Origin: G965207125 sp965207125
GTDB lineage: Bacteria; Pseudomonadota; Alphaproteobacteria; Puniceispirillales; UBA1172
Assembly (NCBI GenBank): GCA_965207125.1
Contig: OZ242263.1
Location: 1,922,001 to 1,986,000, forward strand
Direction of reading: 5' to 3'
Length of the DNA stretch: 64,000 bases
The position numbers were made by a program, and so were the translations under genes. Positions 47,367 to 62,300 of the stretch are shown here, piece by piece. Positions within the stretch are counted from its first letter, which is position 1. Each line of letters starts with the position of its first letter. The notes under the pieces were generated by a model, which was given only the letters and a program-made list of their open reading frames with translations, made no database searches and was not told where the DNA came from.

Positions 47367-50300
47367 ATGACTGATTTTAAGGTTCTTCGTTATTTTCTAC
47401 CTAGTCCGAGCGATACATTTGCCGCCGGATGGTATTTAACAGACAATGATGATGGCCTAACCCGTGTAGGGGATATGATTCCTGCGGATGATCCGGCGGT
47501 CTACGGTGTTGCAAACCAGATAATCATTGACAGCAATACTCCTGACGACAGCACTGCTGGAGGCGTGTCCCCTCTAAGTGGTGGCGCGGGTCCTGATCAA
47601 TTTTTAATCACACTCACCGCGAACTCGGTCACGATCGATGACGACAGCGGGGACAATATGATTGTCTTTGCGTTAGATGTTGAAATCAAGTCCATTACGA
47701 GTGATGCGTCGGGGGCCTCTCCTGTGTATGTCATCACTCTGTCTACCGATAAAGTAATCACGGTCAGGAATCCGTCTAGTTTCACTTTCCAGCATTTGGG
47801 GGATGCCACGAGGACTGCTCCCATCTCCGCCGCAGAATTTTTAACCGCTTACCCAAATCAGGACCCTGTGGCTGGCCCTGATATCGAGGAGCAAAGCGGG
47901 ACGGCGGCAGGCAAAGAGATTAAGCCTATCGATTTAAGCGGCCTTTTCACTGATTCTAATAACGATGAATTGGCCCTGACGTTCGCGGTGATGCTCGATG
48001 GCAGTGCGATCGATTTTGAGGATACCGGTCTTAAGTATGACCCCCTGACCAAAAATCTTTTCGGGACGCCGAACGCCGAAGGCACTTACACGATCACGGT
48101 CACGGCGAGTGATAGTAGGGGTGGGACTGATACTTCGACATTTAATATTGTGGTTGGCCCGTTTGAGCCAGTGATCGAGATTAGTAAACTTGTTTATAAT
48201 GTCGGCGGTGAGGTTATCGTTATCAGTCAGGACAACCTATTGACGAGTCATGGAAGTCAAGATGACCTGTCTATGTTGGTATACCTTATTCAGGATCAGC
48301 CGACTAATGGCACGCTATGGAAAGGTGATACTCAACTCGATGATCAATCCGGTAGCAACAGCTTCACCCAAGAGGATGTTAACAATGGACTCATCACCTA
48401 TCGTCCATCGGATTCCTCCTCGGTGCAAAGTGACAGTTTCTCCTTCGTAGTCCTCAACTTAGGTACTATCCCTATCGCTCCTAAGCAGGTGCCGGGAGTC
48501 TTCCAGATTTCTCCTCGTGAGGATGTGGATGTTCAGAATCCTGAAGGGGACAACACGATAGATCTCTCTGGTGAGACCGCGCCGCGGAAAATTGATACGG
48601 GGGATGGTAGCGACACCATCACCGGCGGTGAGGGGGATGATCAAATAGATGCCGGCGCGGGGGATGATGAAATTATTCTTACCCGCGAGGACAATGGCGA
48701 GCAGGTGGACGCTGGCGCCGATGAGGTGCTTTATACTTTCGGTTATGGCGGCGATGGCACTGATGGCGGTGATGCGATCAAAGGTTTTCGCCGTGGTCAG
48801 GATAAACTGAAATTCGTTGTCAATTCTGACCGCACTGATATCACGACTCTGACAGCCTTTCTGCAAAGCCTCGAAGGCGCAGATGGTGAGGCTTTAACCG
48901 ATGATGATGCCTTTACCGTCACCATGATGTGGGGATTTGATGAGAATGGCGTCTTCTATTTTGATGGTGTGTTGTTACACTTCAAGGAAGCCTCAGCTTT
49001 CAGCAACGGGCCTCTTTCTAGCCCTGTGGTCTCTATCACTTTTGATGAGCGGCTTGATTTTGATGATCTGGTTGAGATTCTGGGCGGGGCGGAGAATGTT
49101 GCGAATAACTTTGACGGCGGCCTCACAGCATTCAAGAATCTGGATGAGGTTTTGCCACGTCTGTTTGGCGAGGATAGCATCGACTTTGAAGTACGACCCA
49201 TTGACGAGGTCTCGGTTGTTGATGGCCCGGTCGCCAGTGCGGAAGTCTTCTTTGATTTGAATGGTGATGGTGAGGTCACCGACGCTGAAAAAGATGCCCA
49301 GCGTGATGATTCTGGCCGTTCGCGCTATCTCACGGGTGATGATGGCACAGTTGATATTCCCGAGCAATATGTCGGTCGTGCCTTTGTTGCTGTTGTGGGG
49401 AGTGCTTATGACATTGATAGTGGTGAGCGTTTAGAAGGCACGTTTCGCTCGCTTGATAAAGGCCGAGGCGGGATAGCGACTCCGATCACTGACCTGATTG
49501 TCACCTACCTTGAAGAGGTAGAGGGTCAGGCTGGTACACCGACCACGGAGCAAGAGGTTTTGGATGAGATTTTTGGTGATGGTGTGGTCACACTCGCCGA
49601 TATTCTCGCTGCGGGGAATTATGAAATACCAGCCGATACCGATACGCCAGAGAATAATAAAAAAGATCTGATCAGCAGGGCCGCTATAGCCCTGACCGAG
49701 ATTAAAGAGAATGATGATTTGGCTGACGGTGATGGCGATGGCTCTACCACTAAGGTTGAAATTGTCTCTGCGATCAAGACTTTGGCGGACTTGCCTGATG
49801 ATCCCAGCGTCGCAGATCTCAAGGCTGCGGTTGAAGCTCGTGTTGCTGAGGTTAATGCGGTTAGGGACGGTAAGCCGATCGCGACTCCGGCGAGCGTTGA
49901 TGGTGTGGAGGACACTGATTACGCATTCCCTGATACGCCCGAGGCTTTGACTGAATTATTTGGCTTCCTTGACCAAGGGGGCAATAATTCTGGCGCGGAT
50001 GCATCGTCTTTCAGAGGCGTTTATATCAGGATAGATATTGAAAACGCCTCGTTAAGGCTCGATGATAACACCCAGGTCGTTGCAGACACGGATCTTAGCG
50101 GTAGTGATACCGCGGACGCCATCGCCGGCTATGTTTATGTGACGTTTGATAATCTTGATGGTTTAAAGATTACCCCTGCTCCTAATTTCAATGGCGATTT
50201 AGTACTGGTTTATCGGGTTTGGGACGGTGAGGCGGTCTCATCGGACGCAGAATTGATTATTAATATAGCTGGGGTGAATGATGCCCCTGTGGTCGATACG

Positions 50301-53300
50301 CCGATTGAAGAGCAAAGCGGAAAGGAATATCAAGAGAATGTTATCGATTTGGCTAATCTTTTCACCGACAATGATGGCGATGAATTAGAACTGTCATTCG
50401 TGGTGATGCTCGGTGATGTCGATGTCACGAGTACAGTTACTCATCATTATGAGGCTTCTAACAAGATGCTCTCCATCAGGCCGTCTGAAGAGGGCCTCTA
50501 CACAATCAAGGTCACGGCGACTGATCGCACGGATGATAGTGGCTTGACTGCGACTTCGTCCTTTACCCTTGTGGTCGAGCCCGATGTTAATCCACCGGTA
50601 ATCGCGATCGGCGATGGTGAAACCACCGAGATCGGAGAGGATGCCACAACCCCCATAGAGGGAACACTCAGCATTACGGACGTTGACGACATTGTGGTGC
50701 CCGCTGTCGTACTTGTTGGCAATGGCGCTGGCCAGTACGGCACGCTAACCTTTACGGCCACCGAGACCGGTGGTGGTTGGTCCTATGCGCTGGATGACAG
50801 AGCGCAGACATTGGATGATGGGCCAGTAACGGAAATCTTCACCTTTACCGCCTATGGTGCGGAGGACTTTGAGTTAATCATCACGGTGATTGGGGCGAAT
50901 GATGCTCCGGTGATCGTTCCTGTTGACGTTGCGGGTGAGGTTCTTGCATCTGCTACTGGCACGGTTACTGAAGATACTTCCCCCACCGCCACGGGGACGC
51001 TCACTATTATGGATGCTGAGGGGGATGCATTGCCAGTTATCATGCCTCCAAATGATCTTTCTGGCACTTACGGCGCAATCACTTTTGTGGCGAGTGCGTC
51101 GGGTGGTACTTGGACTTACACGCTGGATGACAGAGCGCAGGCCCTGCAGGAAGGTCAGGAAGAAACTGAAACCTTTACCTTTACTGCCGCGGGTGCGGAC
51201 GCCATCACGGTGACCATCACAGCTCGCGGGGTGAATGAAGCCCCTAAGGTTGTGGATGACTCCAATTTCCAAAGCACTATTCCAGAGGGGAAGGTGGGTC
51301 AGGAGATAACTGCGATTTCAGATAATGTTTTGCGTGATCGCTTCATTGACGATGATACTGAAAATACTGACTTGACCCTCACGGTGGTGGTGCTGGTGCC
51401 ATCTAGTGATGGTAGTCCTCCTACTGAGGGGGCGTTGAGCACACTCGGTCTTGCGTATAGCCCTTTGACTGGGATCACCGGCACGCCGAATGAGGCAGGC
51501 AGTTACACGCTTCAGGTCACGGCGAGCGACAACGATGCCTCTACCGCCAATGCTGTCTTTACATTTGATCTTTTGGTCACGCACCCGCCGGTAATCGCGA
51601 TCGGCGATGGTGAAATCACTGAGATCGGAGAGGATGCCACAACCCCAATAGAGGGAACACTCACCATTACGGACGAGGACGACATTGTGGTGCCTGCTGT
51701 CGCGCTTGTTGGCAATGGCGCTGGCCAATACGGCACGCTAACCTTTACGGCCACCGAGACCGGTGGTGGTTGGTCCTATGCGCTGGATGAGAGGGCGCAG
51801 ACATTGGATGATGGGCCAGTAACGGAAATCTTTACCTTTACCGCCGATGGTGCGGACGCCTTTGAGTTAATCATCACGGTGGTTGGGGCGAATGATGCAC
51901 CGGTGATCAGTAATGAGAGTGTTACCACCGAGATCGGAGAGGATACCACCACCCCCATAGAGGGAACACTCATCATTACGGATGTTGACGACGCTGCGGT
52001 GCCCGCTGTCGCGCTTTCAGATGGCGCTGGCCAATACGGCACGCTAACCTTTACGGCCACCGAGACCGGTGGTGGTTGGTCCTATGTGCTGGATGAGAGG
52101 GCGCAGACATTGGATGATGGGCCAGTAACGGAAACCTTTACCTTTACCGCCGTTGGTGCGGAGGCCTTTGAGTTAATCATCACGGTGGTTGGGGCGAATG
52201 ATGCACCGGTGATCAGTAATGAGAGTGTCACCACCGAGATCGGAGAGGATGCGACGACCCCCATAGAGGGAACACTCAGCATTACGGACGTTGACGACAC
52301 TGTGGTGCCCGATATCGCGCTTTCAAATGGCGCTGGCCAGTACGGCACGCTAACCTTTACGGCCACCGAGACCGGTGGTGGTTGGTCCTATGCGCTGGAT
52401 GAGAGGGCGCAGACATTGGATGATGGGCCAGTAACGGAAACCTTTACCTTTACCGCCGTTGGTGCGGAGGCCTTTGAGTTAATCATCACGGTGGTTGGGG
52501 CGAATGATGCACCGGTGATCAGTGATGAGAGTGCCACCACCGAGATCGGAGAGGATACCACAACCCCCATAGAGGGAACACTCAGCATTACGGACGTTGA
52601 CGACACTGTGGTGCCCGCTGTCGCTCTTGATGGCGATGGCGTTGGCCAGTACGGCACGCTAACCTTTACGGCCACCGAGACCGGTGGCGGTTGGTCCTAT
52701 GCGCTGGATGAGAGGGCGCAGACATTGGATGATGGGCCAGTAACGGAAATCTTTACCTTTACCGCCGTTGGTGCGGAGGCCTTTGAGTTAATCATCACGG
52801 TGGTTGGGGCGAATGATGCACCGGTGATCAGTAATGAGAGTGTTACCACCGAGATCGGAGAGGATACCACAACCCCCATAGAGGGAACACTCAGCATTAC
52901 GGACGTTGACGACACTGTGGTGCCCGATATCGCGCTTTCAAATGGCGCTGGCCAGTACGGCACGCTAACCTTTACGCCGAGTGCGTCCGGTGGTGGTTGG
53001 TCCTATGCGCTGGATGAGAGGGCGCAGACATTGAATGATGGGCCAGTAACGGAAACCTTTACCTTTACCGCCGTTGGTGCGGAGGCCTTTGAGTTAATCA
53101 TCACGGTGGTTGGGGCGAATGATGCACCGGTGATTGTTCCTGTTGATGTTGCGGGTGAAGTTCTTGCATCTGCTACTGGCACGGTTACTGAGGATACTTC
53201 CCCCACCGCCACGGGGACGCTCACTATTACGGATGTTGATGGGGATGCATTGCCTGATATCATGCCTCCAAATGATCTTTCTGGCACTTACGGCGCAATC

Positions 53301-56300
53301 ACTTTTGTGGCGAGTGCGTCGGGTGGTACTTGGACTTACACGCTGGATGACAGAGCGCAGGCCCTGCAGGAAGGTCAGGAAGAAACTGAAACCTTTACCT
53401 TTACTGCCGCGGGTGCGGACGCCATCACGGTGACCATCACAGTTCGCGGGGCGAATGAAGCCCCCAAGGTTGTGGATGACTCCAATTTCCAAAGCACTAT
53501 TCCAGAGGGGAAGGTGGGTCAGGAGATAACTGCGATTTCAGATAATGTTTTGCGTGATCGCTTCATTGACGATGATACTGAAACTACTGACTTGACCCTC
53601 ACGGTGGTGGTGCTGGTGCTATCTAGTGATGGTAGTCCTCCTACTGAGGGGGCGTTGAGCACACTCGGTCTTGCGTATAGCCCTTCGACTGGGATCACCG
53701 GCACGCCGAATGAGGCAGGCAGTTACACGCTTCAGGTCACGGCGAGCGACAACGATGCCTCTACCGCCAATGCTGTCTTTACATTTGATCTTTTGGTCAC
53801 GCACCCGCCGGTAATCGCGATCGGCGATGGTGAAATCACCGAGATCGGAGAGGATGACACTTCCATTGGTGGGACAATCGCAGTCACGGACGAGGACGCT
53901 GCTCTCCTCAACGAGGACTTGCCATCCATCATGCTTATGGATGGTTTCGGGAAGACAGTGATAGAGACGAATGACGTCGGAGGCACGACGATGTCTCTTG
54001 AGGGTCTGTACGGCACGCTAACCTTTATGAGGGTAGGAGAGGCCACCGGTGGTACTTGGTCCTATGCGCTGGATGACAGAGCGCAGGCGCTGAAGGAAAG
54101 CCAGACAGAAATCTTTACCTTTACCGCCGATGGTGCGGACGCCTTTGAGTTAATCATCACGGTGATTGGGGTGAATGATGCACCGGTGATCAGTAATGAG
54201 AGTGTTACCACCGAGATCGGAGAGGATACCACAACCCCCATAGAGGGAACACTCAGCATTACGGACGTTGACGACACTGTGGTGCCCGCTATCGCGCTTG
54301 ATGGCAATGGCGTTGGCCAGTACGGCACGCTAACCTTTACGGCCACCGGGACCGGTGGTGGTTGGTCCTATGCGCTGGATGACAGAGCGCAGGCGCTGAA
54401 GGAAAGCCAGACAGAAACCTTTACCTTTACCGCCGATGGTGCGGAGGCCTTTGAGTTAATCATCACGGTGGTTGGGGCGAATGATGCACCGGTGATCAGT
54501 GATGAGAGTGTCACCACCGAGATCGGAGAGGATACCACAACCCCCATAGAGGGAACACTCAGCATTACGGACGTTGACGACACTGTGGTGCCCGATATCG
54601 CTCTTGATGGCGATGGCGTTGGCCAGTACGGCACGCTAACCTTTACGGCCACCGAGACCGGTGGCGGTTGGTCCTATGCGCTGGATGACAGAGCGCAGGC
54701 GCTGAAGGAAAGCCAGACAGAAATCTTTACCTTTACCGCCGATGGTGCGGAGGCCTTTGAGTTAATCATCACGGTGGTTGGGGTGAATGATGCACCGGTG
54801 ATCAGTAATGAGAGTGCCGCCACCGAGATCGGAGAGGATACCACCACCCCCATAGAGGGGACGCTCACCATTACGGACGCTGACGACAATGCGGTGCCCG
54901 CTGTCGCGCTTGATGGCAATGGCGTTGGCCAATACGGCACGCTAACCTTTACGCCGAGTGCGTCCGGTGGGGGTTGGTCCTACGCACTGGATGACAGAGC
55001 ACAGGCGCTAAAGGAAAACCAGACAGAAACTGAAACCTTTACCTTTACCGCCGATGGTGCGGAGGCCTTTGAGTTAATCATCACGGTAATTGGGGCGAAT
55101 GATGACCCTGTACCCGGTACTGCTATCGTTGATGCAGCCGGAACGCAAGGCCAGAATATCATTGTCGATATGAGCACTTTTTTCACTGACGCAGAGGGTG
55201 ATACCTTAGATCTGACATTCACGGCGATGCTTGGTGAAAACGAGGTTATCTTGGACGAGAGCAACCATAGTTATGACGAAGAAACCAAGATTCTCACCAT
55301 CAAACTAACTGAACACGGCACATACATGATCGGAGTTACGGCGACTGACGGCGGGTCTGGCTCCCCTGCCATTTCTGAATTCTCCCTTACGGTCGTGGAG
55401 CAAAAAATCGAAGCAGTCTCAGGTGAAAACCCAGCTACGGTTACTGAAGATGACTCCGACAACGACTCCGCTACGGGAGTAATTAGACTTAAGGATACCT
55501 CAGACACATCCACAATCATCGCGCTTGTCGATGGTGCTGGCCAATACGGCATGATGAGTTTTGATGCGTCGAGTGGTACTTGGACTTACACGCTGGATGA
55601 CAGAGCGCAGACCCTGAAGGAAGATCAGCAAGAAACTGAAACCTTCACCTTTACTGACGGGACTGCCATCTTCGATGTGATCATCATGGTTAGTGGTGTG
55701 GATGATAAGCCTGTGCGTGTGCCTGACAGTGATATTCCAACTCAAAGGGTGACGGTCGATCAGATGATCAAGGCCATTGATCTGAGCGGTCTTTTCACTG
55801 ATATTGATGGCGATGATGAATTGATCTTGTCGGTGGTGGTGCTTGGCCCTCCTGAAGACCCTGGGGATGTTAATCACAGCAGAAAAGAGCTAAGCACGAT
55901 CAATCTTTCCTATAATCCTGAAACCAGGGAGATCACCGGCACGCCGACTAAAACTGGTTTTTATACGATTGAGGTCACGGCCGAGGGTGGTTCCGCCAAT
56001 GACGGAGGCCCTACGATATTTGGTATTGAGATAGTAGCATCGGGAGATATCCTCGGATATCTGGGAAAACCAATCGAGGCGATCAATCTGGGTAATCTTT
56101 TCACTGACCTTGGCAGCGCAACATTGACGGTGACATTCCTTGATAGCAGTGGAAATGAAGTCGAGGATATTGGCCTTGAGTATAATTCTGGCACCAAGAC
56201 GATCACAGGCACACCAACTAAAACTGGCGCTTACACGATTAAGATTGTGCCGTCAGATGGGCAGGACGAGATAACCTTTGATTTTGTGCTGAGTGCCCCG

Positions 56301-59300
56301 CGACCATCGACTCTCACCGGGTATGTGGGGCAGGACACGGAGATTGATCTGAGCAGTTTTATCACCGACCCTGACAATGTGACATTGACGGTTACATTCC
56401 TTAATAGCAGTGGAGATGAAGTCGATATCGGACTTAGGTATACCGTGACCACAGACCCTGATACCGATGAGGTCATCACCAGAGCAATCACTGGTGTGCC
56501 AACATCTGAAACTGGCACTTACACGCTCAGGATTGTGGCAACTGACTCCACTCCAGGCGTGCAGGCGGAAACCTTTACTTTTGATTTTACGCTGAGTGAA
56601 CTTCAACCGCCGGCTCTCACCTTTGTAGAGGAGCAGGTTGAAGCTAATGCGGACTTCATGGTCATTGAGGATACAATCCAGTCGCCTGAGGAAATCGCGC
56701 CGATTGATCTAAGAGGTCTTTTAGGCGGCGCTGCCGGCTCTTCTGTGAGTGTGACTCTTGAAAGTGGAGAGGCGTTAAGCACGATTGGACTTGAGTATAA
56801 TACTCTCACCAAGATGATCACCGGTACGCTGACCAAATCTGGTATTCACACGATTTTAGTTGAGAGAGGAGGGGCTGAGATAGGAGAATTTATCGTTGCC
56901 TCCGTTCCAGACAAAACCCCCACAAAGCTCATCAACATAGAGGACCCTGATACATCAGCCGATCAAGTAGGAATAAACCTAGGCGCAAAGGGAGGCTCCG
57001 CTGACGATGTAACTGCGGCTAGAACAGACCTCATCTCGGATTATGACGATTCAGACGTAAAAGTTTTCGCACCAACAGACACAACCGATGCCGAGGAAGA
57101 ATATGTGGTTGAGGGTGAATACGGGCGGTTTATCGTCACGCTGCTAAGGGGTGAGGATGACTCCGATGGAGCCCCGGCCGAGCTTAGCTATTATTATGAG
57201 CGTTATCAAGACGGTGATACAAACTACAAGAACATTAACGCGCTAAAAGAGGGCGAGATTGCCTATGATGTGCTGACAATCTGGGCGTTTGATGGGCTGA
57301 CCGATGCGGAATTAGCGCAAGTGGTCGCTGAAGACGGCCCTTACGAAATCCCGCAATCTGCTATAGACCGGCGGGTATTCAAGACGGTTGTTGTTGAGAT
57401 CACTGGCGCAAATGATGCTCCGGAAGTGGTAGCAGAGATTTTCGATGTTTCCTTCACAGATGGCCAGGCGGTCTCAATAGATATAGACCCCGCTAATTTC
57501 TTTGACGTTGATGGCGATACATTGACGATAACCGTGACGCTTGGTGATGACTCAGCGTTGGACACGATCGGGCTTGCTTATGACCCCGCGACCGGGAAAA
57601 TCACCGGCACGCCAAATACCGCCGGGCCTCATACGATCAAGGTCACGGCCACTGATGGGGCTAGCGAGTCAGCGAGTTATACTTTTATCCTGTCCACTGA
57701 TCCCGCGAATGTTAATACAGAGCCGGTTGTGGAAATCTCTGGCACGCAAACTCTGGTATTGGTTGATAGAGTCCCAGTTGCATCCGACACTGACACAGGC
57801 TTTGATATCACCTACAGCGATGCCGATGATGCTCACCTCGATAATGATGATGTGGAGTACAACTTCTACCAGTTGGGGCGCGATAAGGATGGCAATCCAA
57901 TAAGAATACGCTCCGCTGATAACTTATTAGGGGTTAGCGAGGACGGCAGTATCCTTCTCAAGGCAGGGATTCAATTCATCTCTGACCTTAGTTTTGAAGT
58001 CGTGGCCACCGATGGTGAAGGCAGTAAATCGGCCCCTCAAGTATTTACAATCACCGTTAACAATAACCCTGTCCCGGTTCTTATTCTGGCTGGTTTGAAT
58101 GGGGTGGAAACTATCCTTGACAATATAGAAGGCGGCCGGCTTAACCGCCTGATTGTTCAAGATAGTGACACGGATGCAAGTGTTTTCACTTCAGAGAGTT
58201 TCACCATCACCGGCGACCAAGCGGAGAAGTTTATTGTCAAAAAGGATGATGATGGCCGCTGGTATCTGTTCTTAAAGGATGGCGAATCTCTTGACCATGA
58301 AAACATCGAGGGGACCATTCTAGATCTTGATATCACGGTTTCTGACGGTACCAATACCTCAAACGCGGTGGAGGTGGTTGTCAACCTAGCCCAAGAGTAT
58401 TTCTTTGATAAGGATACTTATGAGGGCGTCGTCTACCAAGCGCGTGCTGAAGGGGATGTTGCGGGCACGAGATACTCTATTAAGTCGGGGATTGGTGAGG
58501 GTGATCTCTTTACCATCGATGGTGAGGACGGCGAGGTGAGATTCAAACCGAGTTCTATCCCATCTACTTTTGACATCGACAGAGAGTTTAGGTTCATCAT
58601 CATCGAGCGGAGTGGCGGGGATGTGACTGAAACAGTGGTCACCATCTATAACAACAAGCCCGGCATTATAGATCTAAGTGATACCATCCCAGACCTCAGC
58701 ACTGACAGAGCAATCGGCTTTACAATAGGCCCTAACGATGACGACATTACGTTAATTGACCCCGATGGAGAGTCCAGTGTTACCTATTACTGGTTCGCCC
58801 ATACTCGCCCTCTAGCTGAACTTGGATTTTCTCAGGAGTTTTTGGAGGATTTAGTCTCTGGCGTGCACGCCGTAAAGCCTCTTGAGGGTGAGAATGATAG
58901 GCTACTCACGCTTAAAGGCGAGCATGCCGAAAAAGAAATTTGGCTGGTGCTCGCCGCGACTGATAGTGAAGGGCATACTACTTATCATTTTTGGGAAGGT
59001 CAGCGCTTTGATATCGCTGACACCCGGCAGGCCGCCATAGATGGCGGGTTCGATCTTATCAAGGTAGGCCTTAATAATAATGACGGCACTGGCGACCTTG
59101 AACTGGTCGCCGACATGGGTACTGATGATAATGATTGGATCAGCTTCATTGTTGAAGAAGGCGAATCCGTGACAGTCACGATCGAAGCGCCCCCAGCTTT
59201 GAAATTCCGGATTCTTAAGTCAAGTGAAACAGAAAAGGACTTTAGCAATATTGACAGGGGTGGTTCGGCTTCTGAGACGATCACCGAATCCGGCAGCTAT

Positions 59301-62300
59301 TTTCTCCATGCGTCTTTCGTGCGTGATACTGGCAAATACACAGTCACATTTGAAGGAATTGACGATAAGCCTACTGCCATTGTGCTAACCGATGCAGTAG
59401 ATGCATTGACTTTGGGCACTGTTGAAGAAGGGGCAAAAGTCGGAGTTTTGACCATCACTGATGACCTTTACGGCGCTAACACCATCATACTGAGCGGCGA
59501 GGACGCCGAGTTTTTTGAAATCCGCGAAACTTCAAACTCAGACCGATTAATCAAGGAATTATGGTTGAAAGCCAATCTTGATCTTAGCTCGAAGGTAGGA
59601 GGCGCGATTGAAGTCATTGCTTCGATTGAAGGAACGGGCAAGAGAGATGATGATGCTCCTGAACCTGCCACTCAAACACTGACCATTGATATCAATATAG
59701 GCGGGCCTCCCACCACGACTCAAGCGACTGGAGTTGCGATCGATGAGGGCGATGAGTACGCATTTCCTGATACGACAGAAGCGTTGATTGAATTGTTTGG
59801 CTTCGCTGACCCTGGTGGTAATCGTGACGGAAATCCGGGGTCGTTTATGGGCGTTTATATCAAACTGTCTTCGATTACTGGCGGTAAGTTGTTGTTGGCT
59901 GATGGCACTGCAGGTGATGGAGATACTTTAGGCCTTGGCGGCATCGATAACGATGCTGGTAACAACGATAACGCTCCAGCTGTCGAAGGCTATATTTACG
60001 TGACGTTGGGGGTTCTGAGCACGTTGAGGTTAAACCCGGCCGATAATTTTAATGGCAATCTGGAGTTGGTTTATCAGGTTTGGGACGGAGATCAGTCGTC
60101 ATCGGATGCCACACTGACCATCACGGTGAATGCGGTGAATGATGCTCCTGAGGTTGCGGAGGTGGATGATGGTAGCGGCACCGGGACTACTAAGCCTGCA
60201 TCCATCGACACTCAAAACGGACAGGAAGGCCAGCCGCTTCCGGTAATTGCAGCAAGTGATTTGATGGGTATTTTCACTGACGTTGACGGTGATAAATTGA
60301 CCTTGACGTTTAAGGTGGCATTCGGTGGCATCAAAAGGAGTTTGGGTGATGTCGGTCTTGTCTACACCGAGGATGATGGGATTACCGGCACGCCAAGTTC
60401 CGAAGGCATTTATACGATCGAGGTTACGGCCAATGATCGCCCGGATGGTAGCGGCCTGACTGCCACTTCGACATTCGATATTATAGTTGCTGCTCCGAAT
60501 AATCCCCCTGTGGTTAACGAACCTATCGTCGGCCCGCTAAGTGGGAAGGTAGATCGGATTATTGCGAATATTAATCTCAGCACTCTTTTCCGCGACATGG
60601 ATGAGGATGATCTATTGACTCTGACATTTGTGGTGATAAACGCGTCGGACTCCACCAATACCCTATTGAGCCTGAGCGATATTGGTCTTGAGTATGATCC
60701 TGCCACTAAGATGATCACTGGCAAGCTACTGAGTACGCTTGAGGTTGGCACTTACACGATCACGGTCACGGCGAGCGACGGCAAAGTAGGCGGAACCGCT
60801 ACTTCTGACATTACTATTCAGATCGCGCACCCGACAATAATTGAAGGTGAGGATAGAGGCGAACTAATCGAAGATGGAGTAGATGAAGACGATAACCCAA
60901 TTACCTTCATTACGGGAATACTTACCATTAGGGACGCTGATAACCCAGATCCTCTTCCATCTATTGTGTTTAAAGATGACCCTACGAATATGTCTCTTAC
61001 GGGCGATTACGGCACGCTGGACATCAGATCTATAACAGAGATGAGGGATACTTGGGAGTGGAGGTACACACCGGATCAGAGGGTGCAGGACTTGAAGGAT
61101 GGGCAGGAAGTAGAGGAAGTCTTCACCTTGATCGACTCTAATACCCCTAGGGAGGCGGTATTCCCAGTGACCATCACGGTGATCGGGACGAATGATGCCC
61201 CTGTGGTAAACGAGCCTATCGAGATGCTAACCGTATCGCATGGGCAGCGGAATATCAGGATTGATCTGGGCCGTGTTTTTACCGACCCTGACGATGATGA
61301 ATTAACCCTGACGGTGATGGTGGTGAGGATACGGGATGAGAGTGGAGTGGAGGTAGAAGAACTAGTGGCCCTAGAAGATGTGTTTATGGGTTTAATTTAT
61401 AATGAGGCCAGTAAGATGATCACGAATCCTTTGAGGGGACTTATGAGCAGGGAGGCACTTAGAAGCGATCTGGGCGACTATATGATCCGGATCACGGCGA
61501 GTGATAATAACGAGAATACCGATGACATTGATTTGAATTTTATACTTAGGGTGATAGCTAATCGCCCGCCGATTGTGGTAGATGTGCGTAAATTTCAGGC
61601 GACCAGCTTCGTGCTGCTATTGGATTTTTCCGATATTGATATCAAGGTGAAGTTCGGAGGTAATTTGATTAGTGATAATGTTGAACATGACATTATTCTT
61701 CCTGCTGATTTTTTATCAGGTGACGCCATCTGGATCAGGTTTGATGATTCTGCTAATACTAGCGTTAAGGGTGTTGAGGTTGTCATAAGTATAAGTGATG
61801 ATGGCGAAACGCTGACATTTACCCCCACTGGAAAAATCAAGATTATTGACTACGACCTTAATGGTGGGGATCAGCTGACTACGGAAGAGATTTATGAGAT
61901 TGATTTCGACTCCGATACTCCCTCGGCGATCAGGGATGGTGGGGTAACTTTCACGGTTGAAGAAGATAATGTCACTAGTGATGACTTGCATATTAGTAGT
62001 GTTTCTATTGACGGCCTTAAGGTGGCTAAGGATCGTCTTCAGGATAATACGGATACACTCATTGATCTGGACAATGGTGAGGCCGGTGCTATTGCGATAG
62101 AACTGGATAATATTGTGCCGCTGGTGGATTTTGCGCCTTTGACTATTACGCCCATAGGTGGCGCAGAGGGTGATAATATTAGGTTTGTCGTGCAGATTGG
62201 CACGACCGCGAACCCAAAGACCGGTGAAAAGGGCGTTAGGTCGGTTTCAGTGGACGGTGATACCATCAAGACCATCACGGTTGTGACGTACAGTGATGGC

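Noticed and set aside
51776..54940. Series of minus-strand ORFs of ~94 codons every ~306 bp
   Set aside because: They are antisense shadows of the in-frame VCBS repeats; their period equals the domain period and no RBS or separate conservation was seen.
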